Assembly: GCF_000060345.1 (NCBI RefSeq)
Contig: NC_008571.1
Coordinates: 186,001 to 250,000 of the forward strand
DNA from: Christiangramia forsetii KT0803
GTDB lineage: Bacteria; Bacteroidota; Bacteroidia; Flavobacteriales; Flavobacteriaceae
Length of the DNA: 64,000 nt
Direction: 5' to 3'
Below, one piece after another: positions 35,201 to 44,266 of this stretch (its first letter is position 1; every line of letters starts with the position of its first letter). Position numbers and translations under genes: made by a program. The notes under the pieces were generated by a model. The model did not search any database. It was given only the letters and a program-made list of their open reading frames with translations, and was not told the DNA's origin.

Positions 35201-38200
35201 TGGGGGGATAATGAGGTCTATTAATACTACTAATTTTGAGCAATCTAATGTAGAGTATATTGAATTCTGGGTAATGGATCCTTATATTTATCCTGAGAAT
35301 TCGGGAAATACCGGAGGTTCTATCAAATTTAACTTAGGGAATATTTCTGAAGATGTGCTTAAGGATGGAAGAAAGCAATATGAGAATGGCTTGCCGGAAG
35401 GTGAAGGGGAGGCAAATACTATAACTACCGCTTTTGGTGCTGTTCCTGCCGATAATTCCCTGGTGTATGCTTTCGATACAGAAGGAGATGCAAGAACTAT
35501 GCAGGATGCTGGTTATGATGGTATTCAGGATGCAGAGGAGGCGGTTAAATTTTCAGATTTTGCCGGCTTACCGGATCCATCCGCAGATAACTACCAGTAT
35601 TTCTTAAATGCTGAAGGGAATGTTCTTCAGCGCTATCAGAATTATAACGGATCTGAAGGCAACTCTCCCACGCAGGTAACAGATAACAACCGGGGAAACA
35701 CTACATTACCTACTACTGAAGATATTAATCGTGATAACACGATGAACACCATTAACAGTTATTTTGAATATGAAGTTCCGTTTTTCCAAGGAATGAATAT
35801 TGATAATAACAGGTACATCACAGATGTAAGGGAGTTAACCACTACCTTAAGAAACGGGCAGGAACTTCCTGTAAGATGGCTTCAGTTTAAAGTGCCAATT
35901 TTTGAACCTACCGATGCGATAGGTGGAATTGCCGATTTCCGTTCTATCAGATTTATAAGAATGTTCCTTACAGATTTTGAGGATCCAACTATTCTGAGAT
36001 TTGGAACTATGGATCTTGTAAGAGGTGATTATAGAAGATATACCCAAAGTCTTTTTGAAGAGCAGGGACAAATGCAAAATCCCAACACCCTTTTCGAAGT
36101 AAATGCCGTGAATATTGAGGAGAATGAAAATAGACAGCCTATTCCTTATGTGCTTCCTCCTGGTGTTGAAAGAGAGGAATTGTACCAAAGTAATTCGAAT
36201 ATCAGGCAGAATGAGCAGTCTCTTTCCTTAAGAACCTGTGAGTTAGAACCTCAGGATGCTAGAGCCGTTTATAAGAATTTTCAAATAGATATGCGCCAGT
36301 ATAAGAACCTGGAGATGTTTATTCATGCGGAATCATTATTGAACAGGCAGCCTTTAAAAGATGGACAATTGGTTGCTTTTGTTAGAATGGGAACCGATTT
36401 TACCGATAACTTCTATCAAATTGAAATTCCTCTTTCTCCAACACTTTTTGGGGCCACAACGCCTGAAGAAATCTGGCCTGAAATTAACCGATTGAATTTA
36501 GAACTTGATCTCTTGCAGCAAATTAAAACCGCTGTATTAGGAGATCCTTCACTTTCTTCAACCGATCTCAATTACTTTACAGAAGCCTTGCAATCTGTAG
36601 ATTCTGAAGCGCCGTACGATATGGGAAGCTTGAGATTAGGGGTAAAGGGTAATCCAAGTTTTGGTAATGTTAGATTATTGATGGTTGGGGTGAAAAATGG
36701 TACTCGTGTAGATGGGGTTACAGACCTTTGCGGTGAAGTTTGGTTTAATGAGTTAAGACTTTCTGATCTTAAAAATGAAGGTGGTTGGGCCGGAGTAGTA
36801 AGTATGGATAGTAACCTGGCAGATTTTGCCAATATTTCGGCTACAGGAAGAAGGAGTACCGTTGGATTTGGAAGTATAGAGCAGGGGCCAAATCAAAGAA
36901 GCAGAGAAGATCTTAAACAATACGATTTTGTCACGAATGTGAATATGGGACAATTGCTTCCGAAGAACTGGGGGGTAAAGGTGCCGGTGAATTACAGTAG
37001 AGGCGAAGAATTGATCACTCCAAAATACGATCAGGAATTTTTAGATGTTGAGCTGGATACAAGACTGGAGAATATCCAGGACCCAGAAGAACGTGACAGA
37101 GTTGAAAAACAATCGCAATCTTACACTAAAAGGGAGAGTATTAATGTGATTGGTCTTCGTAAAGAAAGAGTAGGCGAGAAAACCCCGATGCCTTATGATG
37201 TTGAAAATTTTGTGTTTTCATCCTCATATAATCAGGTGGATCACCGTGATTTTGAAATAGAGGAAAGTTTAGATCAAAGTGTACGGCTTGGTGGAACTTA
37301 TGAGTTTAATTTTCCGGAGAAATCAGTAGAACCTTTAAAGAATATTGCGGTTCTGGATAGTAGCGATTATTTCGCGATTTTTAGGGATTTCAATATCAAT
37401 TATCTTCCTTCAAATATCAATGCAAGTTCCAATATCTTCAGACAGTATAATGAGCAGAAATTTCGATCTCTGGAACTGGGGGATGATGATATTCGTATTC
37501 CTACCCTGTATCAAAGAAATTATCTTTTTGACTGGCAATATGGAGTGAATTATAATCTAACGAGATCTTTAAGCTTCTCCTTCAACGCAAGTAATAATAG
37601 GATTATAAGGAATTATATCGATGAGGAAGGCTTTGCCGATGATAGTATTGGCTTATGGGACGATTTCTTCAATATAGGAGAACCTAATTTACATTATCAA
37701 ACTTTACAGGTAAACTATCAGCTGCCATTTGATAAAATTCCGGTGCTGCGTTTTGTAAAAGCGACCTATTCATATACCGGCGATTTTCAGTGGCAAAGAG
37801 GTTCTAGGATCTATCAGCAATTAGAAGGCATTCCAGATATTGGAAATAGCGTTCAGAATTCTAATACCCATCAGATCAATGCGAATTTAAATATGCAGGA
37901 TCTGTACAATTATATAGGATTGGTTGAGAAGAAAGCTGAAAGTGCCGGCAAGAGTATTCAGGAAAGAAGTCGTGGGGTGCCAACTTTAGGACCGCCGGGT
38001 GCAGATGAAGAAGTAGATAAGTCCAGGTCTAAGCCACAACCAAAAGGCAATAAAGGATACAATACGCTGATAAATATTGTGACCGGTATCAAAACCTTCC
38101 AGGTTAATTATCGCAATAGTCGGGGAATTTTTCTTCCCGGATATACCGAGAGCATCGGGTTTATGGGAACTTTCAGGCCTACCGCTGGATTCACTTTCGG

Positions 38201-39401
38201 TTTTCAGGATGATATAAGATATATGGCTGCAGAAAGAGGCTGGTTAACCTTGTTTCAAAATTTCAATCAGCAGTATACGGCGCTAAAGAATGAACAATTA
38301 GATTATCAGGCAGGTCTTGGATTTTTGCCAGATCTAACCATAGAGCTTACGGGAAGAAAGAATTTTTCAGAGAATTATTCTGAAAACTATAAGGTAGATC
38401 CAAATACATTGGAATATCAGTCACTTACCCCGTATACGTATGGGAATTTAAATATTTCAACGATCCTGATTAAAACGGCTTTTAATAATTCTACGGAAAC
38501 AAGTTCCCAGACGTTCGAAACCTTTAGGGAGAATAGAATACAGGTTGCAAGAAGACTGGCCGCAGAAAGAGGTTTGAATCCTAATGATGTTGATGAAGAT
38601 GGTTTTCCTCGCGGAATAGGGAAAACCAATCAGGCTGTGATACTTCCTGCTTTTATTGCGGCTTATTCAGGAAATGATGCCGGTAACGTGAAATTGGGGG
38701 CTTTTAGAAATTTCCCTATGCCTAATTGGAATGTAAAATATACTGGTTTAATGAGACTTGACTGGTTTAGGGATAAATTCAGAAGGTTCTCTATTAATCA
38801 TGGATATAGAGCTGATTATACTCTGAATCAATTCCAGACCAACCTGGATTATAATCCTGCGAATCCTAATGAAGTGAATCAGGCAGGAGACTTTAAGAAT
38901 CCGATTTTATTTTCAAACCTGGTATTAACCGAACTTTTTACTCCGCTGGCCCGAATAGATTTTGAAACAAAAGGGAATATTCAAATCCTTGCTGAACTGG
39001 AAAAAGACCGCTCTCTGGCTTTCAGTTTTGATAACAACCTTTTAACGGAATATAGCGGAAATGAATATACTCTTGGATTGGGGTACCGTATTAAAGATCT
39101 AAAGATCGCGACTGCCCTTGGTGGAAGAAGAAGAGTGCTTAGCAGTGACCTTAATTTTAGAGCAGATGTTTCCTATAGAAAGAACCGTACAATCGTGCGA
39201 TATCTGGATTTAGCGAACGCTCAAACGATTTCTGGTCAGGATATCTGGGCTATTAATTTTAAAGCAGATTATGCCTTTACCAGAAATCTTACGGCAAGAT
39301 TTTATTACGATCACACCTTCTCTGAATACGCTGTTTCTACGGCATTCCCGCAAACTACAATCCGGTCTGGATTTACATTAATATATAATTTCGGAAATTA
39401 A
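32241..39401 (+). CDS. sprA: SprA, outer-membrane translocon of the type IX secretion system
   Basis: The 2386-residue protein is the giant 36-strand outer-membrane barrel (SprA/Sov) through which T9SS cargo and gliding adhesins leave the cell. It begins at a TTG with a signal peptide (hydrophobic about 12-27, then VAQE), and shows the long Asn/Asp/Gln-rich beta-strand pattern throughout, with motifs such as LQVTANYDTESTFDFQNQLK and AYLLPGSPASNDFDGRATTY with IDDFEAAQ. The final residue run (TTIRSGFTLIYNFGN) is a typical last beta strand. Presence of this gene implies a T9SS; other gld and spr genes are outside the window. The length is normal for flavobacteria. Confidence 0.96.
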   Translation: MRNNYPKLSVPVRLTFLILLVFSVDAVAQETPQDTTRTGYVLGQIDLPNPESIESKYEYDPILNRYFYKESLGEINLGLPLVLTPQEFEDLVLQQEMRNYFKLKNDALTGRKQGSEDIQKDLLPDFYVNNNLFETIFGGSEINIVPQGSVELDLGLLYTKQDNPAFSPRNQRNLTFDFDQRISLSMLGQIGERLQVTANYDTESTFDFQNQLKLEYTPNEDDIIQKIEVGNVNMPLNNALIQGAQSLFGFKTELQFGKTRITGVFSEQKSERRTVNVEGGATVEDFEKFALDYDSDRHFFLAHYFRDTYDEALENYPFINTNIQIKRIQVWVTNRTNNIQNIQDTRNIVAIQDLGETNVQGNIGLDALPGGFFNQPAGAFPDNTVNDFNPFGITGPGQTVLTPAIRDIATVDRGFGAVTVSEGTDYAKLENARQLKPSEYTVNTQLGYISLNQRLSNDEVLGVAFQYTINGEVYQVGEFANDGVNATNSDTGETPDTGTNPRASQNLVVKLLKSTITNVNEPIWDLMMKNIYSLGAYQLERQDFRMNILYTDPQPLNYIKPVEGTTLPGDVSQTPLLRVFRLDQLNTNNDPINGGDGFFDYVPQITIDSQNGNIIFTTVEPFGSHLFEKLDDTPNSGTEDYTIPETWNENQSKYVFRSLYRTTKTQAEQEDADKNKFQLKGRYKSAEVEGIPIGFNLPPGSVTVTAGGRILQEGVDYVVNYELGRVQILDEALLASDIPIQVNTENNALFGQQTKRFTGLNVEHQFNENFLIGGTFINLKERPLTQKANYSYEPINNTILGFNLNYNTEVPFLTRLVNKLPNIDTDVKSNVSVRGEFAYLLPGSPASNDFDGRATTYIDDFEAAQTSIDINNPLSWELSSVPIGFGGELANGDLGVGYKRAKMAWYTIDPIFYSNRRPDGISDSDISTYSARRVAINEIFPNTDVVQGQSQVIYTMDVAYNPGERGPYNYNPTATGSNNLSNPAGNFGGIMRSINTTNFEQSNVEYIEFWVMDPYIYPENSGNTGGSIKFNLGNISEDVLKDGRKQYENGLPEGEGEANTITTAFGAVPADNSLVYAFDTEGDARTMQDAGYDGIQDAEEAVKFSDFAGLPDPSADNYQYFLNAEGNVLQRYQNYNGSEGNSPTQVTDNNRGNTTLPTTEDINRDNTMNTINSYFEYEVPFFQGMNIDNNRYITDVRELTTTLRNGQELPVRWLQFKVPIFEPTDAIGGIADFRSIRFIRMFLTDFEDPTILRFGTMDLVRGDYRRYTQSLFEEQGQMQNPNTLFEVNAVNIEENENRQPIPYVLPPGVEREELYQSNSNIRQNEQSLSLRTCELEPQDARAVYKNFQIDMRQYKNLEMFIHAESLLNRQPLKDGQLVAFVRMGTDFTDNFYQIEIPLSPTLFGATTPEEIWPEINRLNLELDLLQQIKTAVLGDPSLSSTDLNYFTEALQSVDSEAPYDMGSLRLGVKGNPSFGNVRLLMVGVKNGTRVDGVTDLCGEVWFNELRLSDLKNEGGWAGVVSMDSNLADFANISATGRRSTVGFGSIEQGPNQRSREDLKQYDFVTNVNMGQLLPKNWGVKVPVNYSRGEELITPKYDQEFLDVELDTRLENIQDPEERDRVEKQSQSYTKRESINVIGLRKERVGEKTPMPYDVENFVFSSSYNQVDHRDFEIEESLDQSVRLGGTYEFNFPEKSVEPLKNIAVLDSSDYFAIFRDFNINYLPSNINASSNIFRQYNEQKFRSLELGDDDIRIPTLYQRNYLFDWQYGVNYNLTRSLSFSFNASNNRIIRNYIDEEGFADDSIGLWDDFFNIGEPNLHYQTLQVNYQLPFDKIPVLRFVKATYSYTGDFQWQRGSRIYQQLEGIPDIGNSVQNSNTHQINANLNMQDLYNYIGLVEKKAESAGKSIQERSRGVPTLGPPGADEEVDKSRSKPQPKGNKGYNTLINIVTGIKTFQVNYRNSRGIFLPGYTESIGFMGTFRPTAGFTFGFQDDIRYMAAERGWLTLFQNFNQQYTALKNEQLDYQAGLGFLPDLTIELTGRKNFSENYSENYKVDPNTLEYQSLTPYTYGNLNISTILIKTAFNNSTETSSQTFETFRENRIQVARRLAAERGLNPNDVDEDGFPRGIGKTNQAVILPAFIAAYSGNDAGNVKLGAFRNFPMPNWNVKYTGLMRLDWFRDKFRRFSINHGYRADYTLNQFQTNLDYNPANPNEVNQAGDFKNPILFSNLVLTELFTPLARIDFETKGNIQILAELEKDRSLAFSFDNNLLTEYSGNEYTLGLGYRIKDLKIATALGGRRRVLSSDLNFRADVSYRKNRTIVRYLDLANAQTISGQDIWAINFKADYAFTRNLTARFYYDHTFSEYAVSTAFPQTTIRSGFTLIYNFGN

Positions 39402-39411
39402 CGAAGGCATA

Positions 39412-39442
39412 TTTGAAGATTTCGGCTAAAAAACTAACTTTG
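39412..39442 (+). promoter_or_regulatory. Promoter of gcvH
   Basis: TTTG at 39412-39415, then 19 bases, then TAACTTTG at 39435-39442. Both boxes and the spacing match the Bacteroidota consensus. A start near 39449 leaves a leader of about 14 bases. gcvH is thus transcribed on its own rather than only from sprA. Confidence 0.75.
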
Positions 39443-39462
39443 CGATCTTATAAAACTAAACT

Positions 39463-39843
39463 ATGAATATTCCACAAGAATTAAAGTACACTAAAGACCA
39501 CGAATGGGTTAAAATTGATGGTGACACCGTAACTATTGGAGTTACAGATTTTGCCCAGGGAGAACTTGGGGATATCGTGTATGTTGAGGTTGAAACTCTT
39601 GACGAAACTCTGGATAAAGAAGAGGTTTTTGGAACTGTTGAGGCAGTGAAGACTGTTTCAGATCTTTATATGCCGGTTTCAGGAGAGATCATTGAATTTA
39701 ATGAAAGTCTTGAAGACGAGCCGGAAAAAGTAAATGAAGATCCTTATGGTGAAGGATGGATGATTAAAATTAAACTTTCAGATACTTCAGAATTGGAAGA
39801 TCTATTATCTGCAGATGAATACAAGGAAGTAGTTGGTAGCTAA
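39463..39843 (+). CDS. gcvH: Glycine cleavage system H protein
   Basis: The 126-residue protein carries the lipoyl group that shuttles the aminomethyl moiety between the P, T and L proteins of the glycine cleavage system. The lipoylated lysine is Lys63 in [15 protein letters not shown], and the family start [14 protein letters not shown] is clear. Length is standard. The P, T and L genes are not nearby. Its 3' end overlaps the next gene by 11 bases, which suggests translational coupling to a VanZ-like membrane protein. Confidence 0.97.
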   Translation: MNIPQELKYTKDHEWVKIDGDTVTIGVTDFAQGELGDIVYVEVETLDETLDKEEVFGTVEAVKTVSDLYMPVSGEIIEFNESLEDEPEKVNEDPYGEGWMIKIKLSDTSELEDLLSADEYKEVVGS

Positions 39844-40231
39844 AATACTTTTATTTGCCGCAGTACTATATACCAGTGCCATTACTTATTTTTCTCTTAT
39901 AGTAATGGACTTCAAGGTAAGTGTTGGTGGTTTTGATCCTACAGACAAAATGCTCCATGCCGGGGCATATTTGTTTTTAGCTTTCTTGTGGAAGCTATAT
40001 TTTGTTTTTCAAAAAACTGATTTTAAGCGATATACAGCCATTTTATTATGGGTGGCATTCGCTTGTTTTATATTTGGTATGTTAATTGAGGTTTTACAGG
40101 GAACTCTAACCAGTTACAGAACACCCGATTGGTGGGATGTTGTGGCTAATTCTACTGGTGTAGTACTAGCTGTTTTGTTTTTTATTGTCATGGCGCCGAC
40201 AGTGAAAAAGCTAAAACAGAAAGTTACCTAG
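39833..40231 (+). CDS. VanZ-like membrane protein
   Basis: The 132-residue protein has four transmembrane helices and the VanZ-like pattern: an early helix ending in [19 protein letters not shown], a His in [12 protein letters not shown], and the [20 protein letters not shown] segment followed by ANSTGVVLA. VanZ-like proteins are small integral membrane proteins of unknown biochemical activity, first seen next to glycopeptide resistance genes; no resistance role is implied here. The start is a TTG inside the end of gcvH. Confidence 0.88.
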   Translation: MVAKILLFAAVLYTSAITYFSLIVMDFKVSVGGFDPTDKMLHAGAYLFLAFLWKLYFVFQKTDFKRYTAILLWVAFACFIFGMLIEVLQGTLTSYRTPDWWDVVANSTGVVLAVLFFIVMAPTVKKLKQKVT

Positions 40232-40289
40232 TGTTAAGTTAAGTTGAAATAACGCATAAGGCAATCTCAGGTTTGTGACAGGTCGAGGC

Positions 40290-40330
40290 AAAAAAATCAT
40301 TACATAGCCGTAGCTACGGAATTATTTTTT
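40290..40330. repeat. Palindrome with A/T arms between VanZ-like and tonB genes
   Basis: A perfect 12-base palindrome CCGTAGCTACGG lies at 40308-40319. Outside it AAAAAATCATT on the left pairs with AATTATTTTTT on the right with one mismatch, leaving six unpaired bases on the left. It is symmetrical enough to act as a terminator in both directions, or to be a dispersed element or small RNA. Confidence 0.55.
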
Positions 40331-40423
40331 AACGAAGGCATGATGCAAAAAAGTGCTTTGGATTAGGCGTAGGTTTTGATTTCTTGATACTACTAAATTA
40401 TAACCTTTATTAATTCAACTTTT

Positions 40424-41149
40424 ATGAAACCTAAGAAAAATCCGAAAGCCGATCTTCGTCGGAGATGGGTCCTTTTTCTTCAAATCGGACTTATTCTCGT
40501 ACTTTTTTTGACCCTTCAAGCCTTCCAATGGAAGACTTATGATCCAAAACCAGTGGAAGATCAAATCGTAAGCATTGATAATTTTGAAGAGGAACAAGTG
40601 CCTGTAACTATTGTTCCGGAGAAGACACCTCCACCTCCACCCAAGACCATAGTTGATATTATTGATGAAATTCCGAATGATTCAGATGAACCTGAAGATG
40701 CGGTAGTTCCAACAAATCTTGATTTTGAAGAATTACCGGAACCTGAAGATATAATAGATCCGGACGATCCGGACGATCCGGACGAAGATATTAAAGTCCC
40801 TTTTGATTTTATTGAAGAAGTGCCTGTTTTTCCGGGATGTGAAGGTCTGAATGATAATGATGAGCGTAAAAAATGTATGAGCTCGAAAATTAGTAACTTT
40901 GTAAATAGAGAATTTGATACGGGATTAGGGGATAAGCTTGGTCTTACTGGTACGAATGTTGTGCTTGTAATGTTTGTAGTGAACCAGGAGGGTCTTGTAG
41001 AGCAAATTCAAACGAGAGCTCCGCATCCCGAACTTGAAAAAGAAGCACGAAGAGTAATAGGAGAATTGCCAAAAATGGAACCTGGCCGTCAGAGAGGTAA
41101 ACCCGTTTCTGTATCCTATACAATACCTATTCGGTTTAAAGTGCAGTAG
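40424..41149 (+). CDS. Energy transducer TonB (first of two)
   Basis: The 241-residue protein has a short cytoplasmic start rich in Lys/Pro/Asn (MKPKKNPKADLRRRW), a single transmembrane helix (about 17-35), a periplasmic linker with a Pro run (TPPPPPKT) and acidic stretch, and the TonB C-terminal domain (about 140-241) with FPGCEGLNDNDERKKCMSSK and the closing PGRQRGKPVSVSYTIPIRFK. With ExbB/ExbD it powers outer-membrane uptake. A 9-base in-frame repeat encodes DPDDPDDPD in the linker. The C-terminal domain has two Cys (PGC and KKC) kept in its neighbour. It is a tandem paralog of the next gene. Confidence 0.93.
   Translation: MKPKKNPKADLRRRWVLFLQIGLILVLFLTLQAFQWKTYDPKPVEDQIVSIDNFEEEQVPVTIVPEKTPPPPPKTIVDIIDEIPNDSDEPEDAVVPTNLDFEELPEPEDIIDPDDPDDPDEDIKVPFDFIEEVPVFPGCEGLNDNDERKKCMSSKISNFVNREFDTGLGDKLGLTGTNVVLVMFVVNQEGLVEQIQTRAPHPELEKEARRVIGELPKMEPGRQRGKPVSVSYTIPIRFKVQ
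40757..40783 (+). repeat. Three tandem 9-bp units in tonB
   Basis: GATCCGGAC is repeated three times exactly, encoding Asp-Pro-Asp units in the periplasmic linker. Because the unit is nine bases, gain or loss keeps the frame. Confidence 0.9.
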
Positions 41150-41262
41150 TGATAATGAGCATTTTATAAATTTACTGTAGTTTTAATGACTTATTATTCC
41201 AGATAAATTTAGTTTTTTAGAAAAAATCTTTATTTTAGCAACCCTTAACAATATAACGCATT

Positions 41263-41985
41263 ATGGAACCTAAGAAAAATCCAAAGGCTAATTTGAACAG
41301 AAACAGTGTTTTCTTTCTACAACTTGGTCTTATTGTAGTTCTATTTATAACATGGAGGGCGATTGAGTGGAAAACTTATGACCCTGAAAATATAGATATA
41401 GGACAGGTAAATATGGACGCCCTTGATGAAGAGGATGTGCCGATTACCGAAATGCAGAATACGCCACCACCACCTCCGCCACCACCTCCGGCACCGGAAA
41501 TTATTGAAGTTGTGGAAGATGAAGAAGATGTTGAGGAAGATGAAATTGAATCTACAGAGACAAATCTTGATGAGATCGTAGAAGTAGAAGAGGTTGTAGA
41601 GGCGCCTGTAGAAGAAGAGGTAGCTGATGTTCCTTTCGCTGTAATTGAAGACGTGCCAATTTTTCCTGGTTGCGAAAACTTAGGGAATAACAATGAGCGT
41701 AAGAAATGTATGAGTGAAAAAATCTCTAAGTACGTAAACAAAGAATTTGATACAGATCTTGGATCTGAACTGGGATTAAGCGGAATTAATCGTGTAATCG
41801 TTCAGTTTAGAATTGACGAAAAAGGAAATATTGGTCAGGTGAGAGCAAGAGCTCCACACCCTAGACTTGAGCAGGAAGCGGCAAGGGTAATTAACAGTTT
41901 ACCTAAGATGAAGCCAGGTAAACAACGTGGTAAGCCAGTTGGGGTTATGTACTCTCTTCCAATCGCATTTAAAGTTCAGGACTAA
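41263..41985 (+). CDS. Energy transducer TonB (second of two)
   Basis: The 240-residue protein is a clear paralog of the preceding gene: the same cytoplasmic start (MEPKKNPKANLNRNSV), one helix, a Pro-rich linker with a run of nine prolines broken by Ala, a Glu/Asp/Val-rich arm, and the TonB C-terminal domain with FPGCENLGNNNERKKCMSEK and PGKQRGKPVGVMYSLPIAFK. The two differ mostly in the linker, so they may serve different receptors. A 113-base gap separates them and a terminator follows at 42009. Confidence 0.93.
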   Translation: MEPKKNPKANLNRNSVFFLQLGLIVVLFITWRAIEWKTYDPENIDIGQVNMDALDEEDVPITEMQNTPPPPPPPPPAPEIIEVVEDEEDVEEDEIESTETNLDEIVEVEEVVEAPVEEEVADVPFAVIEDVPIFPGCENLGNNNERKKCMSEKISKYVNKEFDTDLGSELGLSGINRVIVQFRIDEKGNIGQVRARAPHPRLEQEAARVINSLPKMKPGKQRGKPVGVMYSLPIAFKVQD

Positions 41986-42008
41986 ATTATCCTTACTATA
42001 ATATATTA

Positions 42009-42036
42009 AATCCCGGCAATCGCCGGGATTTTTTAT
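42009..42036 (+). terminator. Terminator behind the second tonB
   Basis: AATCCCGGC (42009-42017) pairs perfectly with GCCGGGATT (42022-42030) around a 4-base loop; a T-run follows. Confidence 0.92.
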
Positions 42037-42106
42037 TTTATGTAAATTCCCTTTTGGAAAAAATGTATATTACACCCGTAAAACACTAACTATAGGTCCC
42101 CGGCGT

Positions 42107-44230
42107 ATGAAGTATATTTTACTTCTTCCTTTTATTATTTTAAGCTTTCAACTCACGGCTCAGGATGTTAATCTTTCTTCTGAAGTTTACCCTGAATTTA
42201 AAGAATGTGAGAATACAGATTATTCCAACCAGGCACAATGCTTTAATCAAACGCTTGTTAATTATATAGTTTCTAATTTTGAAGAACCTGAAGTTGTTCA
42301 GGCAGAATCGTATAAAGGTCAGCTTACCATTATTTTTGAGGTTGATGAGTCCGGTGAATTTCAATTGATCTATCTGGATGCCGCTTACGATGAATTAAAG
42401 GCTGAAATTCAGCGTGTTTTCAAATCCCTTCCAGAAATAAAACCGGCAACGTATAACGGGCGTGCGATTCATATGCAATTTAAAATGCCACTTAGAATTC
42501 CGCTTCAGAAGAATGTTGTGGTTGAGCCCGTAAAAGAAGAGGATGAGATTGAATTGAGAGAAGAAAAGGAATTGGTCGCCATCACTCAATCGGAAACCAA
42601 TGCGCTATCGGAATACGAAAAAATAAAGTCAGATAAGTTTACGAGTCCACGTTATACTAGTCAGATTAATATTCCACTCTCTCATGAGTTTTATAGCAGA
42701 TTTGATGCTGAATTTAATGAGATTGGTACAAATACGCATTCGGCTTCAAAACCTTTAATGTTTAGTGAAGTAAATCCCTATTACGATTTTAAAGAGAATC
42801 GTGATGAGATGTTACAGGACAGAAAAACTTTTGCTGGGAGAAAATTATGGAATGAACATCTTGTTAGATTTCAAACTGAAAAATACTGGTTTACAATAGA
42901 TCCCGGTTTCGACCTTCAAATAGGAAAAGACTTTGAACAAACTGAACATGATTTCACCTATAATAATGGACGGGAATTTATAATTCAGGGAGGCTTGGGA
43001 GAGAAATTTAATTTTTACTCTGTGATTTACGAGAGCCAGGGAAGGTATGCTCAATATTATAATAATTTTGCGGAATCTATTCGACCCGCTGGAGGAGACC
43101 CGGCGATTATTCCTGGTAGAGGGATCGCCAAAACATTTATGGATGACGGGTATGATTATCCGGTTGCCGAAGGTTATTTATCCTATACGCCTTCAGAATT
43201 TATAAATATCCAGTTTGGGCATGGTAATAATTTTATTGGTGATGGGTACAGGTCTTTGTTGTTGAGTGATAATCCTTCGCCGTATCCGTATTTAAAACTG
43301 AACACTAAATTCTGGAAGATAAAATATACCAATACCTGGATGTCGCTAAGAGATGTCAGGCCCGCAGTAACCAATAGTGGCTCATTCAGAACTAAATATA
43401 TCGCGAACCATTACCTGAGTTTAAATATTAGTAAGCGATTAAATTTGGGGTTCTTTGAATCTGTAATGTGGGAGAATGATAATGATCGTGGCTTTGATCT
43501 TAATTATCTGAATCCGGTAATTTTTTATCGTGCTATCGAGTTTGCTACCGGGGCCGATGGGGGTAATGCTATAATTGGGCTTACGGGGAAATATAAAATT
43601 TCCAATCAAATGTACGCTTATGGACAATGGTTGATTGATGAATTTTCTTCAAGTGATGTTTTTGGTGGTGAGGGTAGCTGGAAGAATAAGCTTGGCTTCC
43701 AGGCCGGATTGAAATATTTTAATGCCTTCAATGTAGATAATCTTTATTTACAGGCCGAGTATAATCAGGTAAGACCATATACGTATTCACATAATTCTAT
43801 CACCTTAAATTACGCTCATAACAATCAGTCTATGGCGCATCTCTGGGGAGCTAATTTCAGGGAGATTATAGGGATTGCCAGGTATAAAAGAGATCGCTGG
43901 TATGGGGCTGCTAAATTTATCTATGGCGAGCGTGGTTTCGATTTTTCAAAGACGGGAGATTATTACGGTCAGGATATTTATAGAAATGAAGAAGATCGGC
44001 CGTTTGATACAGGAGTTGAGATAGGCCAGGGAAATACAACGAATTCTTTTTATTCTGAATTGGAAGCTGGTTATATCGTAAACCCAACAACTAATTTGAA
44101 GTTGTTCGCTAGTTTTATATATCGTGATTTTAATCCGCAATTTAATACTTCAACAAATTTTGAAAATTCTACCACCTGGATCAATTTTGGATTAAGAACT
44201 GATATTTTTAACTGGTACTTTGATTATTAG
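42107..44230 (+). CDS. remB: RemB-like gliding motility outer-membrane protein with an N-terminal TonB-type domain
   Basis: The 707-residue protein has a signal peptide (MKYILLLPFIILSFQLTAQ) and two parts. Residues about 25-135 are a TonB C-terminal-like domain: a Cys pair (FKECENTDYSNQAQC), GQLTIIFEVDESGEFQLIYL, and KSLPEIKPATYNGRAIHMQF, parallel to the two TonB genes just upstream. From about residue 185 to the end it is a beta-barrel rich in Tyr/Asn/Phe (LNYLNPVIFYRAIEF; YGAAKFIYGERGFDF). This agrees with flavobacterial proteins annotated as gliding motility protein RemB; the name is recalled and not proven. A T9SS-linked or cell-surface polysaccharide role is likely. Confidence 0.65.
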   Translation: MKYILLLPFIILSFQLTAQDVNLSSEVYPEFKECENTDYSNQAQCFNQTLVNYIVSNFEEPEVVQAESYKGQLTIIFEVDESGEFQLIYLDAAYDELKAEIQRVFKSLPEIKPATYNGRAIHMQFKMPLRIPLQKNVVVEPVKEEDEIELREEKELVAITQSETNALSEYEKIKSDKFTSPRYTSQINIPLSHEFYSRFDAEFNEIGTNTHSASKPLMFSEVNPYYDFKENRDEMLQDRKTFAGRKLWNEHLVRFQTEKYWFTIDPGFDLQIGKDFEQTEHDFTYNNGREFIIQGGLGEKFNFYSVIYESQGRYAQYYNNFAESIRPAGGDPAIIPGRGIAKTFMDDGYDYPVAEGYLSYTPSEFINIQFGHGNNFIGDGYRSLLLSDNPSPYPYLKLNTKFWKIKYTNTWMSLRDVRPAVTNSGSFRTKYIANHYLSLNISKRLNLGFFESVMWENDNDRGFDLNYLNPVIFYRAIEFATGADGGNAIIGLTGKYKISNQMYAYGQWLIDEFSSSDVFGGEGSWKNKLGFQAGLKYFNAFNVDNLYLQAEYNQVRPYTYSHNSITLNYAHNNQSMAHLWGANFREIIGIARYKRDRWYGAAKFIYGERGFDFSKTGDYYGQDIYRNEEDRPFDTGVEIGQGNTTNSFYSELEAGYIVNPTTNLKLFASFIYRDFNPQFNTSTNFENSTTWINFGLRTDIFNWYFDY

Positions 44231-44266
44231 GGATTTTCATTACTGAAAATTAACACATTGCCTTCC

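Noticed and set aside
35847-36188. Minus-strand open frames within sprA
   Set aside because: Several frames over 60 codons lie opposite sprA; none has a start context or recognisable domain, and all are expected by chance in a 7-kb gene.
42107-44230. Capsule-assembly Wzi-type barrel
   Set aside because: The barrel part resembles such proteins in composition, but the N-terminal TonB-type domain fits the RemB-like description better; kept only as an alternative.
44233-44250. ATTTTCA/TGAAAAT hairpin behind the RemB-like gene as a terminator
   Set aside because: The stem is only seven A/T-rich pairs and has no T-run; too weak to call.
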